Positions 1 to 9,168 of a stretch of 57,038 nt of DNA are shown here, piece after piece (positions within the stretch are counted from its first letter, which is position 1; every line of letters begins with the position of its first letter). The stretch is from NCBI GenBank assembly GCA_014803415.1, contig JAAVBZ010000027.1, positions 16,910-73,947 on the forward strand, written 5' to 3'. Under the pieces are notes generated by a model, which worked only from the letters and a program-made list of their open reading frames with translations, was not told the DNA's origin and searched no databases. Made by a program: the position numbers and the translations under genes. The stretch comes from Lachnospiraceae bacterium. Lineage in GTDB: Bacteria > Bacillota > Clostridia > Lachnospirales > Lachnospiraceae.

Positions 1-547
1 CCGCAATATCTACACTGGCCTGAATTTCTTTAAGCTGGTTTTGTATCTCTTCCCGGAACTTTTCAAAATCCTCAATTAGCGCCACGGCACCTTTTCCCGC
101 ATATAGCGATACCTCCGCGGCATCAGAAACAGTCAGGTAATATTCTTCCAGGATCTCCACTGCAGCGATACCGTTATAACATGGAAAATAATCAGGCTCC
201 TTTGCCACGGAAAGCGAATACAGAATCTCATTCTCATCATCTTCCGATTTTTTAGCATAGACGCCTATTTCTGTCATTCGATAGCCTTCTGTTAATCCGA
301 CATTGGAAAATAATGCCTTCAACAAAATACACGAATCTGTTTCTCTTGCAACGCTGCTAAGTTCAAATTCCTGTTTAGGCTCACGCAATCCATCGGCTTT
401 TTGCAGATTTGTCCTTTCCAGATCATCTTCTGTATAAGTACCGCACCCTGTGACCATTCTTGTAAATATTATCTGTTCACCTACAAGCAGATCTGTCACA
501 AGATTTATTCCTGCATTTGTTGTTACAGCTGAGTAAAATTCAGCCAT
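1..547 (-). CDS. Tail-fibre / tail-collar protein, N-terminal part (partial)
   Basis: Only the first 182 codons are present; the gene runs off the left edge. The start at 547 lies 3 bases after the gpI stop. The product begins MAEFYSAVTTNAGINL and contains a TEIGVYA motif near residue 95, typical of the N-terminal domain of P2 gpH-like fibres (DUF3751 family), which joins the fibre to the baseplate. Residues from about 155 onward look like a coiled coil. Receptor-binding regions of such proteins are C-terminal and therefore not visible. Family assignment is from recognition; its position after gpI supports it. Confidence 0.8.
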   Translation of the reverse strand, partial: MAEFYSAVTTNAGINLVTDLLVGEQIIFTRMVTGCGTYTEDDLERTNLQKADGLREPKQEFELSSVARETDSCILLKALFSNVGLTEGYRMTEIGVYAKKSEDDENEILYSLSVAKEPDYFPCYNGIAAVEILEEYYLTVSDAAEVSLYAGKGAVALIEDFEKFREEIQNQLKEIQASVDIA

Positions 548-550
548 TCT

Positions 551-1204
551 CTATCCCTCCCTTATCTGTATTTTCTGTACTCTGGTCCCTGCGGCTCCAT
601 GATATATATTGCTGTGCATATCGTATTCGCCTTTCCATACATCTGTTATTACAATATGTCCAACATTTTTTGAGGCCGCACCCACATACAGTGTGTTATC
701 TATACGACGTATGAAAGTGATTGATTCCAGATGTGATCTTGTATTTTTTACTTTCCATATGGCATCAATAAAGGCATTGATAAGCTCTTCTTCGATGCTC
801 ATATCTGTGCCAAGCAGTATGCGAAACAGATAAGGATCTGAAGCATATTCAAACCACTCCTGCACTTGTGCTGAGCTGCTCCTCCATACCAATTCTGTCA
901 ATTCTTTCACCGCAGATACCGTTCCGGCTCTGTAAAACCATGGCATCGCTTTTTTTATTGCCTTTCTTTTATCTTCAACTGGCAGTGAAGTATCGTAGTA
1001 CTGCGCGCGGAATTCTTCTGCCAACAGATCAAGGATTTCCTCCGGTAAAATATCAATTCCTGCATATACATTAGACCGGTCAACTTTTTCAAACAGCATC
1101 TGAGCTGTTTTCTGCAGTGCATAGCTTGCAGCTTGTATTTTTTTATCTTTTCGTAATACCTCCGGCATGACCTGCAATGTGGTGCATTCTCTCAGATTAA
1201 TCAT
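551..1204 (-). CDS. Baseplate wedge protein, P2 gpI-like
   Basis: This 217-aa protein matches the tail protein I family. The N-terminal half carries the pattern in which an LPEEILDLLAEEFR helix is followed by WFYRAGT and a helix ending ELVW. In P2 this protein forms the baseplate wedge with gpJ and gpW. It overlaps the end of gpJ by 8 bases and precedes the fibre gene, the canonical W-J-I-H order. The C-terminal 60 residues are beta-rich and less conserved. It is expected in the virion baseplate. Confidence 0.85.
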   Translation of the reverse strand: MINLRECTTLQVMPEVLRKDKKIQAASYALQKTAQMLFEKVDRSNVYAGIDILPEEILDLLAEEFRAQYYDTSLPVEDKRKAIKKAMPWFYRAGTVSAVKELTELVWRSSSAQVQEWFEYASDPYLFRILLGTDMSIEEELINAFIDAIWKVKNTRSHLESITFIRRIDNTLYVGAASKNVGHIVITDVWKGEYDMHSNIYHGAAGTRVQKIQIREG

Positions 1205-2351
1205 CTTCTATCCCTCCATACAGCACAGATGCCTCTCCTGACAGAATCGCTATGCCATTATAGGGAATCTTGGTAAAATCCGGGCTTCTGACCATTACTC
1301 TTTTTGCGCCGGCAGAAAGAACAAGTTTTCTTAACTGATCAGGATTGATATCTCTCCCTATCCTCCCTTTTTGCCATAAGATATATTTGTCTATTGCTTC
1401 CTGTACTTGTTCCTGGATAGCAACAGCTTTGAAACGGTCACTCTTATTTATGTAATAGGTCATATCTATCTCATATTCATGTATAGACGGCGCCCCTACT
1501 ATTACTTTATCTGTCAGTGGCCTTATATCTTCATTCTGCAGAAATTTTTCCAACTCTTCTATCATTGCCTCATCTGGTAACTGTCCGTCCTGCAAAACAA
1601 AATAAATATCTACAATTCCGGGTATCTTTGAATCCACACATACATCAGTAATGGCCGGATCAAACGTCATAACCCAGTATTTATATGCATCATCAGGGCC
1701 GGCAGTAGACCATGAGGAAGGAGCAAGATATACACGCTCTGCAAGATTTTCATCAGTTTCAATATCTGATCCGCCTTCTGTTATAGTCACATTCTCAACT
1801 TTGTCTACATATGAAATAGGATCAACGATAACATTCAGTTCCCCTGGCTTGTATCCATTCCCTTTTATACCAATATACTTACATTCTGCGTTTACTTCTC
1901 CGGACAACGTTCCAGACATTATCTCCAGTGTTTCTAATGTATGAAAATATATTCCATCTGAAGCAGTTACCCTTGTTCCTTCCGGAATAACTATTACATT
2001 GTTTCTTTCTGTTGCAAGGGTAAACTTAAGTCTCGTCTTTGCCGCCGCACCTTCCAACCTGTGAATTCCTTTCAGAGCACCGATGTTTTCCAGATAATCG
2101 CCATAACTGTATTTTAATAATGACATTTTTCCTGCTCGGTCCGCATATTGGGCAATCTGATACAACAACAGGCAATCAGAATATGCTATCAAGCGTATCG
2201 GATCTGCTTCTGCTAATGTCAGCTTTTTCCCTGTTATTTCTTCGTATTTCCGGTTCATGCAGTCTATATAGTATGCCTGAATATCTTCCACGGTCATGTT
2301 GTCTATAAAACTTATATCAGGATAGTCTTGTAGCGACTTTTTCACGCTCAT
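1197..2351 (-). CDS. Baseplate protein gpJ-like
   Basis: The 384-aa product belongs to the gpJ/Mu gp47 baseplate family. It has an N-terminal helical part, a central beta-rich domain around VIPEGTRVTASDGIYF (residues ~120-140), and a C-terminal wedge-like region. The start at 2351 is preferred because an AAAGGAG site lies upstream and its ATG overlaps the gp25 stop as ATGA; a start 7 codons earlier is also open. It should form the wedge core between gp25 and gpI. Confidence 0.88.
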   Translation of the reverse strand: MSVKKSLQDYPDISFIDNMTVEDIQAYYIDCMNRKYEEITGKKLTLAEADPIRLIAYSDCLLLYQIAQYADRAGKMSLLKYSYGDYLENIGALKGIHRLEGAAAKTRLKFTLATERNNVIVIPEGTRVTASDGIYFHTLETLEIMSGTLSGEVNAECKYIGIKGNGYKPGELNVIVDPISYVDKVENVTITEGGSDIETDENLAERVYLAPSSWSTAGPDDAYKYWVMTFDPAITDVCVDSKIPGIVDIYFVLQDGQLPDEAMIEELEKFLQNEDIRPLTDKVIVGAPSIHEYEIDMTYYINKSDRFKAVAIQEQVQEAIDKYILWQKGRIGRDINPDQLRKLVLSAGAKRVMVRSPDFTKIPYNGIAILSGEASVLYGGIEDD

Positions 2352-2659
2352 AGTACCCCACTCCTTTCGCAAGATATGATCGGAAACAGCTGGCCTTCAA
2401 CTCCGTGACCATATTCAACTTTTTCCACTGAAACCCGCTTTTCATACTTCTTCGTTTTTTCTATTATTTCAAGTGCAAGCACATTCTGGGCTATATGTAT
2501 CGGATGATCTAAAAAAGAATCATTAATTCCAAATTCTCTGTTAAAGGGCTGCTCTCCTTCGCGGACTGAATATAAGACCATAAGGCAATTTCTAATATCT
2601 TCTGCTTCCTCTGCAGAAAAACCATTTAAGTTTATAACAGCGCTTTTAATATCGATCAT
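2348..2659 (-). CDS. Baseplate wedge protein gp25/gpW-like
   Basis: This 103-aa protein resembles the T4 gp25/P2 gpW family, a lysozyme-like fold that nucleates the sheath at the baseplate. The NREFGIND stretch near residue 42 matches the family's region containing the conserved EPR-type motif, and the C-terminal half has the usual VSVEKVE strand. Start and stop overlap both neighbours (ATGA), indicating translational coupling. In contractile systems this protein hands over directly to the sheath. Confidence 0.85.
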   Translation of the reverse strand: MIDIKSAVINLNGFSAEEAEDIRNCLMVLYSVREGEQPFNREFGINDSFLDHPIHIAQNVLALEIIEKTKKYEKRVSVEKVEYGHGVEGQLFPIISCERSGVL

Positions 2660-3054
2660 TCATATTCCTCCATGCTGATGTTCAATGTAGCTCTGGCTAT
2701 CTCTCCACCGCTCATAACTACGTCCATAGCCTCTGAAACCGAAGATATGTAAAACTTATTTTTTCCAATCAATCGGCCTCCTATGACCAAATATTCTATT
2801 TCTCCATTCTCAACAGCATTTTCGATATTGCTCATGACATCGCTTGGCCGGACACCTAAAGAAACATCAAGCAAAATTTTAAAGGAAATATTTCTGTTTC
2901 CTGGTCCAGTAAATTCTGGTCTGTCCTTCTTCCCTATAACACTATGTTTGGAATATTTCCCTGATATCTTCTGTGTCATGCCTGAAAATGCCAGGATACG
3001 GCGGTCTGATGTTTCAAACACAATCCTGCTTCCAAAATTACCTACCATTCCCAC
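2656..3054 (-). CDS. Tail completion protein gpU-like
   Basis: This 132-aa protein resembles the P2 gpU family. Its N-terminal part (VGNFGSRIVFETSDRRI) starts like other gpU proteins, and a glycine/aspartate-rich strand region lies near residues 90-115. The start is a GTG at 3054 placed 8 bases after GGAGG; an internal ATG two codons later is less well spaced. In P2 this protein functions in tail completion. It lies between the spike and gp25 in a tightly packed operon. Confidence 0.7.
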   Translation of the reverse strand: MGMVGNFGSRIVFETSDRRILAFSGMTQKISGKYSKHSVIGKKDRPEFTGPGNRNISFKILLDVSLGVRPSDVMSNIENAVENGEIEYLVIGGRLIGKNKFYISSVSEAMDVVMSGGEIARATLNISMEEYE

Positions 3055-3058
3055 GTTT

Positions 3059-3787
3059 CTATCCTCCCAATGCTTCCAGCCGTTCCATTATCTCTGTCAA
3101 TGTCACACTGTAGGTATCATCTGATAACGTCAGGCTTCCACCTGAAGATAATTCTACCTTTTCTCCCGCTTCAACTCTAATGTCGGTACCGGATTTTATT
3201 TCCAGATTTTCAACCAATTCTATAGCCGCTTTCATTATTATGGCTTTCAGGCTATTCTCAATCTGTGATACTTCAACATCTGCCTGTATCTGTGCATCTA
3301 TTGTATCTGTCTCATTTCCTGTAACCAGTAATTCTGATAGATCAACATGCAGCATATCTGACTGCAGCAGAACAGATATATTAGCACCAATTTCCAGCAT
3401 AGGACCATCTAATACTGTTTTATGGACTCCGTTTAAATGCAGATTAGCAACCTTTACCAGATACTCACCAGTTTCATCAGAATAACGAATGTATGCAGCA
3501 TCTTTTTCTCTTGACAGATCTTTTCTGTACAATTCAGCGCCAGTTTCATTCGGAGAATATTTTTTATTCCATAAGGTACCGATAATAGCGCCGCGGCTGC
3601 TTCCATTAGATAAATGTGCCACCAGAACATCTTGTCCGACTTTGGGCATCCGGTATTCATCATTGTTAGTTATAATAGGAAATTCATCTGTTACAGTATC
3701 GTCTTTATCTCGATATGTAACACGTGCCATTCCCGTTTCATAATTTACAGATGATATTCTCCCTGTACGAATCTCACTGTTCGCCAT
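3059..3787 (-). CDS. Baseplate spike protein gpV/gp45-like
   Basis: The 242-aa product has an N-terminal OB-fold region (residues ~1-95) of the type found in P2 gpV and Mu gp45 membrane-piercing spikes: RISSVNYETGMARVTY followed by PKVGQDVLVAHLSNGS. Residues 95-230 are short beta repeats suited to a trimeric helix. It overlaps the hub gene by 14 bases. The expected location is the tip of the tail tube below the gpD hub. No lysozyme domain is visible. Confidence 0.85.
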   Translation of the reverse strand: MANSEIRTGRISSVNYETGMARVTYRDKDDTVTDEFPIITNNDEYRMPKVGQDVLVAHLSNGSSRGAIIGTLWNKKYSPNETGAELYRKDLSREKDAAYIRYSDETGEYLVKVANLHLNGVHKTVLDGPMLEIGANISVLLQSDMLHVDLSELLVTGNETDTIDAQIQADVEVSQIENSLKAIIMKAAIELVENLEIKSGTDIRVEAGEKVELSSGGSLTLSDDTYSVTLTEIMERLEALGG

Positions 3788-5054
3788 TTTTACTATCTCC
3801 TTCTACTGCCGGAATGTAAAGCACCGTCCCCGGAAATATCCAATGCCCATTACTGGAATCTTTCTTACCTCTTTCCTGGGCCTGCTGTTCGATTATATCT
3901 TTATTAACATCATAGATTTCCGCGTAACGAAGTGGGGATCCTAAAAGCTGCTTTGCAATACTCCAAAGTGTATCACCTTTTACAACTGTATAATCCATTC
4001 CAGTTCCAACCTGTCCGCTATCCGGACATTCATCAATAAGTACTGTCGCATTATCCATTCGATAACCAACACGGTGCATAGTAAGTTCCTGCCTGGATGC
4101 TCCGCTTCCTCCTATTTTGGTCACAGCCTTATCAATGTAATATATACCGTCCGGTTTTCCGAAACCGGCTACACTCACACATCTGCTTGCTATTATCTCT
4201 TTCCTAGCCATGATCGTGCCTGTAAGTGTAGTGGCATTCTTGTTAGCATTATTTAATGCTGCTATCGCTTTTCTTTGTGCATCTGCAGCGTTATCCGCTT
4301 CTTCATTGATCTCTTTGATCCTGTTACCGCCGCCTACAACCACAATATGATCTTCCCCTGTTCCCGGATCCGAATAAGCTATTTTTGCGCCGGTATAGGT
4401 ACCTTCCAGCGTAGAATTGTATCTATATGGGTTAAAATCTTCATAACGCAATGTTGTTACCGGAGCAGTTGACTCATATACTGCCTCATCAAATATGATG
4501 ATCTTTTCTGCAAATACTTTCATTGCCAGACCATATTTTTCGCAGACAGAATATAGAAACTTACAATCCGTCTGTTTATCCTGTTCCAGAGAATGAATCG
4601 CTATTTCATCTGCTTCATAATAAAGTTCGATACCGGCACGAGCTGCAATCTCTGATGCTACTTCTTGAACTGTGACTTCTTCCCAGTTCTTTGTGTGCTC
4701 TTCTTCATTGAATGCTTCTGATCTGGGAATGGATACTGCCTTGATGCTGCATTCTGCCGGCGGCCCTGACATGGATACATCATCTACTTCAAATTCACCA
4801 CAATAGATACTCCAGTTGTCCCCATCATTTTCCCATTCAAAGAATCTAGCATCAGCACTTATATGATCGCCTTTTTGCGGAGCCCAGCCTCCCATCCACT
4901 TTCTTTCTCTGTCCTGTATGGAAAGAGAAACAGAATCACTTTCTCCGGAAGCAACATCTGTATAAGAAAAGGATTTGATACTATCTGCTATATCGTCTGT
5001 GATATTAATATGTTCATATGTAATATCTGGTGATGCCCTTCTTGCTCTGCTCAT
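3774..5054 (-). CDS. Tail hub protein gpD-like with C-terminal LysM
   Basis: The 426-aa product corresponds to the phage late control D / gp27-like hub family. The first ~340 residues hold the hub domains, with SVSLSIQDRERKW near residue 45 and AQRKAIAALN near 262. The last ~75 residues form a LysM-like domain that starts YTVVKGDTLWSIAKQLLG and ends FPGTVLYIPA. Hubs with terminal LysM are common in Firmicutes contractile phages; the LysM may contact peptidoglycan or help assembly. It overlaps gpX by 4 bases. Confidence 0.88.
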   Translation of the reverse strand: MSRARRASPDITYEHINITDDIADSIKSFSYTDVASGESDSVSLSIQDRERKWMGGWAPQKGDHISADARFFEWENDGDNWSIYCGEFEVDDVSMSGPPAECSIKAVSIPRSEAFNEEEHTKNWEEVTVQEVASEIAARAGIELYYEADEIAIHSLEQDKQTDCKFLYSVCEKYGLAMKVFAEKIIIFDEAVYESTAPVTTLRYEDFNPYRYNSTLEGTYTGAKIAYSDPGTGEDHIVVVGGGNRIKEINEEADNAADAQRKAIAALNNANKNATTLTGTIMARKEIIASRCVSVAGFGKPDGIYYIDKAVTKIGGSGASRQELTMHRVGYRMDNATVLIDECPDSGQVGTGMDYTVVKGDTLWSIAKQLLGSPLRYAEIYDVNKDIIEQQAQERGKKDSSNGHWIFPGTVLYIPAVEGDSKNGEQ

Positions 5055-5248
5055 TTACGCTTCCTCCATGGCGGGGTATCTTCCTCATCTTTTGGAAGAT
5101 CCGGGGTGTTAAGAATGGTTCCTGCGGAAAATACTGCTATATCCAATAGGGGAAAATTATTCTGCATCAGATACCCTGTATGCTTCTCACTTCCATATAT
5201 AGCTTTTGCTGCTTTATCCCAGCACTCTCCCTGTTTTGTTTTATACAA
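5051..5248 (-). CDS. Tail protein X (LysM-like)
   Basis: A 65-aa protein of the P2 gpX type. It has a degenerate LysM fold, with WDKAAKAIYGSE in the first half and FSAGTILNTPDLP in the second. It starts at a TTG 8 bases after GGAGG and ends inside the hub start codon. P2 gpX is needed for tail assembly, and the gpX-gpD order is conserved in this phage group. The basic end RKRK may be structural. Confidence 0.8.
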   Translation of the reverse strand: MYKTKQGECWDKAAKAIYGSEKHTGYLMQNNFPLLDIAVFSAGTILNTPDLPKDEEDTPPWRKRK

Positions 5249-5260
5249 TATGACTGCCTC

Positions 5261-8200
5261 CTATGCGAATTTGGTACGTCTGTTATCCTTTAAATACTCT
5301 TCCATCATTCGGGCAAACTTTTCCTGTTCTGTCTCCATTACTTCTTCAAGATCCTGCTTAGAAGGTGCTGAACCATAAAACTGAAATGTCGGATTGTAAA
5401 TAATAGGAGTATTCTGGCTGGAATTATCATAGTTAGTATTACTCTCTACAATGGAATCCAAAGAAGAAGATTTTTCTTCTAATCCCTCCATTCCCAGAAG
5501 TTCTCCTGTCTTCTCCCACAGATCAATAGCATTCCTGGAATTGTTTATAGGAATGACTGCTTCAGGCCCGTCTTCCGCAAACCATGCTATATGTGGAGTA
5601 TCAAATATACCGCCGTCTGCATGTCCGGCCTTTACACTTGCTTCGATGCCTTTCTGAGCATTTTGTATTGCAGTTCCTGCAAAATTAATAGGAATGGTAA
5701 CATCTATACCTTTGCCAAATGTCTTATTGTATTCTTCCTGTGTATCCAAATAAGACTGATACACCGCATTGTTGATATCCTCCTGCCCATCTGTAACGGC
5801 TCTTGCTATCTGCTCCGGTATATATCCACCTGCTTCCCAGATTGTTGCAATGGCTTCATGATATTCTTCTGATTCTGCTGCCTGACCAATGACTTCCCAT
5901 ATGGCATCTGTATCACCTGCTAAAGCGCCTATTGCTCCCATATCGGAAATACCTTTTCTTAATTCTTCAGGAATATCCATTCCTGCTTCCCGATATTGCT
6001 GCGCAAGTCCTTCCATCTGCTCCATGGAAGGCTGCATCTGCTCAAATAAATCCGCAAGTGCATCTTTTGTTGACTTATCAATATCGATAGAATCGAGAAT
6101 ATCTTCTCCTAACAAGTCTAAATGTATGCCCAATGCTCCATGATATGCGACTGAATTCAGCATTTCCCCCAATTGCATATTCGTTTCACTTTGCAGCTGT
6201 TCGATCAATGCTGACATTTCATCTCCGTAAGCCTGCTGAATCGTGTTTAATTGAAATTCAGCTGCTCTTGCCTGTATATCCATTTGCTGCTGCATATAAC
6301 CGACATTAAGGATTTCTAATTCACTGTCAAAATCTTCCTGACTTATTTTTCCTTCTGACAGTAAGGTTCTGTATTCAGATACAGAGGTCCTATAGGCTTC
6401 ATCATAAGCCACCATTGCTTCGCTTACCTGGCCCTGAATTTCTGACTGCAGATTTTGAAATGAATCTGCATCTAATGGCTGCCCACTATACTTTACTCCA
6501 ATCAGATCCAACCCTGCTTCAAAATCACTTCCAGCAAGTACTGACTTGATATGTGCCATCTGGGCCTGTAAATTTGCTATGATCTCTGCTTCTTCAGGTT
6601 CCAGGAGTCCATCATTAAAAGCGTCAGTAATCGCGTCATTCAGCTGTGTTCCAAGATCGGCCAGTTCCTGCTGTTTATCCGCATAAAATGCATTCAGCTG
6701 CGTAACTACATTACTATTTTCCATATCATCACCAAGCAAGGTAGTGACGGAAAGATTTACAGCATACTGGCGCTGTGTTATATAGTCCTGAGTAGACTGC
6801 ATGTAAGTTTCCAATTGGTTCTGATAATTCTCTTTTTCTTGATCTGTCAGTTCCATTCCCATGGATACTTTCCAGTTCATCTTGTTCAGGTCTTCTGCCG
6901 CGCTGTTAATAGCATCAGAAATTCCATCCAACTCACCCATAGCTGATATGGATTCCTGTATCTGCTCCAGGCATTTATTTTTTACAATAAAAGAAGCAGT
7001 TTGCTGTAATTCTTTCATGGAAAGTGTTATATTTCCAAAATGCTTATCAAGATTTGCTTTCTTGGCCTCAGCCGCGCTCTTTTTTACAGCTGTACCAATT
7101 CCGGTAATGACTGCTGCTGCACCGCCTATTCCCATTATCGTCCAGCCTACAGGGCCCAGCGCTCCAAGAGAAGTGACCAATGACATAACACCGGAAGCCA
7201 CCTTATAAGTTGCCAGTGACGTTCCGATTCCCGCAATTGTCCCTGTGATCAGTCCCGGATTCTCCACCAGCCAGCCGCCTACTGCCAAAAATGGCTGTGC
7301 AAATTCTCCAACGGCTTCTCCTGCCTCTTTTACATGTCTGACCATAGTAGGCATAGATTTCACAGCAGAGTTTATTACATTTCCCAGCACATCTTCCTGT
7401 CCGGCCAGGCTGTCAACAAATTCATTGGCCAGTCCTATGCCTTCTGTAAGTCCTGGTCTTAGATCATCATAAATACTGATCCCGATATCTGTAACTTTAT
7501 TCTTTAAGATGTCGCACTGGCTTTCAAACGTAATATATCTTTGAGCTGCCTCGTTGGCCAACGCTGTATTTTCTTCCCATGCATCATTGGATATTTTCAG
7601 CGCATCATCGAAAAGATCGCTGGCATTGGCAGCACGCAGCAGTGTATCACGCAGCCGTACTTCTGTAAGACCCATATCGGTCAGTACAGCAATGGCACTT
7701 TTCCCATTTCGTTCTGTATCATTGAGTCCTGCTAAAAATGCATTGATTGCTCCGCTTGCGTCTTCTCCAAAAGCTTTTTTAAATTCATTTCCTGTCATGC
7801 CTGCAACTTTGGCATATTTAGAAAGATTTTTCCCTGTTTCCGCAGCCATCTGCATATTTACAAGCAATTTCGAAAAAGCGCTTCCGCCGGCTTCTGCTTC
7901 AATTCCTACTGATGAAAGCGCTGCTGAATAGCCCATGATTTCGTTCTGGGAAAGGTGAACCTGATTTCCTGCTCCTGCAATCCGCATTCCCATACTGACG
8001 ATATCTGCTTCTGTAGTTGCCATATTGTTTCCAAGAGCAACTACACTGCTTCCCAGACGGTCAAAATTCTCCTGGGACATTCCTGTGATATTTGCAAATT
8101 TAGCAAAATCAGAAGCAGCTTCATCACGGGTAAGATTTGTAGCAACTTCCATGTTCGCCATGGTTTTAGTGAATCCTATGATATTTTCATTTGCAATTCC

Positions 8201-8668
8201 TAACTGTCCGGCTGATTCCGCAATTTCTGACAGTTCTGCTGCCGTAGACGGCATTTCCTTTGCCATCTGCCGTATGTCGTCTCTCATCTGGTTTAATTCT
8301 GCATCTGATGCGGTCACTGTCTTCTTGACACCGGCAAAAGCTGACTCAAATTCTGATCCGGCATTTACGGACATAACAAGACCGGCACTTATCGCCGCGC
8401 TGGCCGTTGCTGCAGCTGCCGCCATAGCCTTAAAGGTTGTTTCCGCTACATTTTCTAGTCCTTTAAACGCCGGTTCTGCATCTTTCAAACCTTTCTGAAA
8501 ACGCTGTCCAAGGGAAACAGAGGTGTCAGACGCCGCTGTTGCAGTTAATGCTGCTTGCTTAGCTATGTTGCTAAGTTCTTTTTTTGTAAGTTTGGTGCTG
8601 TCATAAAAAGATTTTTCAACCTCGCCTGCTATTTTTATGGCCAGTTCGTACTCTTTGCTTTTCGACAA
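5261..8668 (-). CDS. Tail tape measure protein
   Basis: The longest gene, 1135 aa, lies in the expected place between the tail chaperones and the distal tail genes. Residues ~125-310 match the conserved tape-measure core (MPSTAAELSEIAESAGQLG and later EAGGSAFSKLL). A hydrophobic glycine-rich stretch at ~470-535 is the usual membrane-active segment, and long helical regions follow to ~1000. The start is a TTG after GAGGTGA. At the usual ~0.15 nm per residue it implies a tail of roughly 170 nm. No peptidoglycan hydrolase domain is visible. Confidence 0.92.
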   Translation of the reverse strand: MSKSKEYELAIKIAGEVEKSFYDSTKLTKKELSNIAKQAALTATAASDTSVSLGQRFQKGLKDAEPAFKGLENVAETTFKAMAAAAATASAAISAGLVMSVNAGSEFESAFAGVKKTVTASDAELNQMRDDIRQMAKEMPSTAAELSEIAESAGQLGIANENIIGFTKTMANMEVATNLTRDEAASDFAKFANITGMSQENFDRLGSSVVALGNNMATTEADIVSMGMRIAGAGNQVHLSQNEIMGYSAALSSVGIEAEAGGSAFSKLLVNMQMAAETGKNLSKYAKVAGMTGNEFKKAFGEDASGAINAFLAGLNDTERNGKSAIAVLTDMGLTEVRLRDTLLRAANASDLFDDALKISNDAWEENTALANEAAQRYITFESQCDILKNKVTDIGISIYDDLRPGLTEGIGLANEFVDSLAGQEDVLGNVINSAVKSMPTMVRHVKEAGEAVGEFAQPFLAVGGWLVENPGLITGTIAGIGTSLATYKVASGVMSLVTSLGALGPVGWTIMGIGGAAAVITGIGTAVKKSAAEAKKANLDKHFGNITLSMKELQQTASFIVKNKCLEQIQESISAMGELDGISDAINSAAEDLNKMNWKVSMGMELTDQEKENYQNQLETYMQSTQDYITQRQYAVNLSVTTLLGDDMENSNVVTQLNAFYADKQQELADLGTQLNDAITDAFNDGLLEPEEAEIIANLQAQMAHIKSVLAGSDFEAGLDLIGVKYSGQPLDADSFQNLQSEIQGQVSEAMVAYDEAYRTSVSEYRTLLSEGKISQEDFDSELEILNVGYMQQQMDIQARAAEFQLNTIQQAYGDEMSALIEQLQSETNMQLGEMLNSVAYHGALGIHLDLLGEDILDSIDIDKSTKDALADLFEQMQPSMEQMEGLAQQYREAGMDIPEELRKGISDMGAIGALAGDTDAIWEVIGQAAESEEYHEAIATIWEAGGYIPEQIARAVTDGQEDINNAVYQSYLDTQEEYNKTFGKGIDVTIPINFAGTAIQNAQKGIEASVKAGHADGGIFDTPHIAWFAEDGPEAVIPINNSRNAIDLWEKTGELLGMEGLEEKSSSLDSIVESNTNYDNSSQNTPIIYNPTFQFYGSAPSKQDLEEVMETEQEKFARMMEEYLKDNRRTKFA

Positions 8669-8816
8669 TCCGATTCACCTCTTTCACTGTTTCCTGAAGC
8701 TCCATCACAGACATGCTCATGAAATATTCCAAGTGTCCGTACCCTGCCATAGACAACTTTATACAGATCCTGCGCAGGGCAGGCACATCAGAAGGTTTTA
8801 TTCCCACCCATACAAA
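8616..8816 (-). CDS. Frameshift extension of the tail assembly chaperone (gpGT / E' type)
   Basis: This reading frame is -1 relative to the upstream chaperone gene and stays open from the slippery site at 8816-8822 to a stop inside the tape-measure start region. It encodes ~66 residues (FVWVGIKPSDV to GHKNSRRG) rich in helix. It has no convincing ribosome binding site of its own; its only independent start would be a GTG at 8807. In tailed phages this position is occupied by the second half of a frameshifted chaperone, giving here a fusion of about 177 aa. Confidence 0.75.
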   Translation of the reverse strand, partial: FVWVGIKPSDVPALRRICIKLSMAGYGHLEYFMSMSVMELQETVKEVNRIVEKQRVRTGHKNSRRG

Positions 8817-9148
8817 AAATTTGTTACACGGCTTTTTACTGCCAATGCAGCATAAGGCGGAAGCTGATCAAAAAATTCAACAGGAAGATTTGATGCATAG
8901 CTTGCCATATGTAAGGCATACTCCAATGTTAATTCCTGGTTTACATTTACATTCCCGTTCCGTGAAAGACGTCTGTTAATCGCCACCATATCGGAAGCTT
9001 TAACATTTTCCAGGCCGCTCAGATCAATCTTCTCATGCTTCTCTCCTTCAAAATCGATAGGGGTTTTCAGCTTGATCACCAGATCATTTTCTTCTCCGCT
9101 GTCTGTTACTTCATTTGATACAATATCCTTGTTTTCTGTCTTGTCCAT
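8798..9148 (-). CDS. Tail assembly chaperone (gpG / gpE type)
   Basis: This 116-aa acidic protein lies between the tail tube and tape measure genes, the conserved slot for the chaperone that coats the tape measure during assembly. It contains KLKTPIDFEGEKHEKIDLSG, the pattern of the Mu gp41-like chaperone family. The start at 9148 follows AAGGAG by 6 bases; an in-frame ATG nine codons upstream has no such site. Its last codons contain an AAATTTT slippery heptamer, so it should be made alone and as a -1 fusion. Confidence 0.8.
   Translation of the reverse strand: MDKTENKDIVSNEVTDSGEENDLVIKLKTPIDFEGEKHEKIDLSGLENVKASDMVAINRRLSRNGNVNVNQELTLEYALHMASYASNLPVEFFDQLPPYAALAVKSRVTNFLYGWE
8816..8822 (-). 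other. Probable -1 ribosomal frameshift site (A AAT TTT)
   Basis: On the minus strand the heptamer AAATTTT lies in the zero-frame phase A AAT TTT, the canonical X XXY YYZ arrangement, seven codons before the stop of the chaperone gene. A slip of one base backward enters a frame open for 66 more codons. Conserved frameshifting in tail chaperone genes is established for dsDNA phages. Any stimulatory RNA structure downstream was not clearly seen. Confidence 0.72.
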
Positions 9149-9168
9149 AGTTTTCTCCTTCCATTCCA

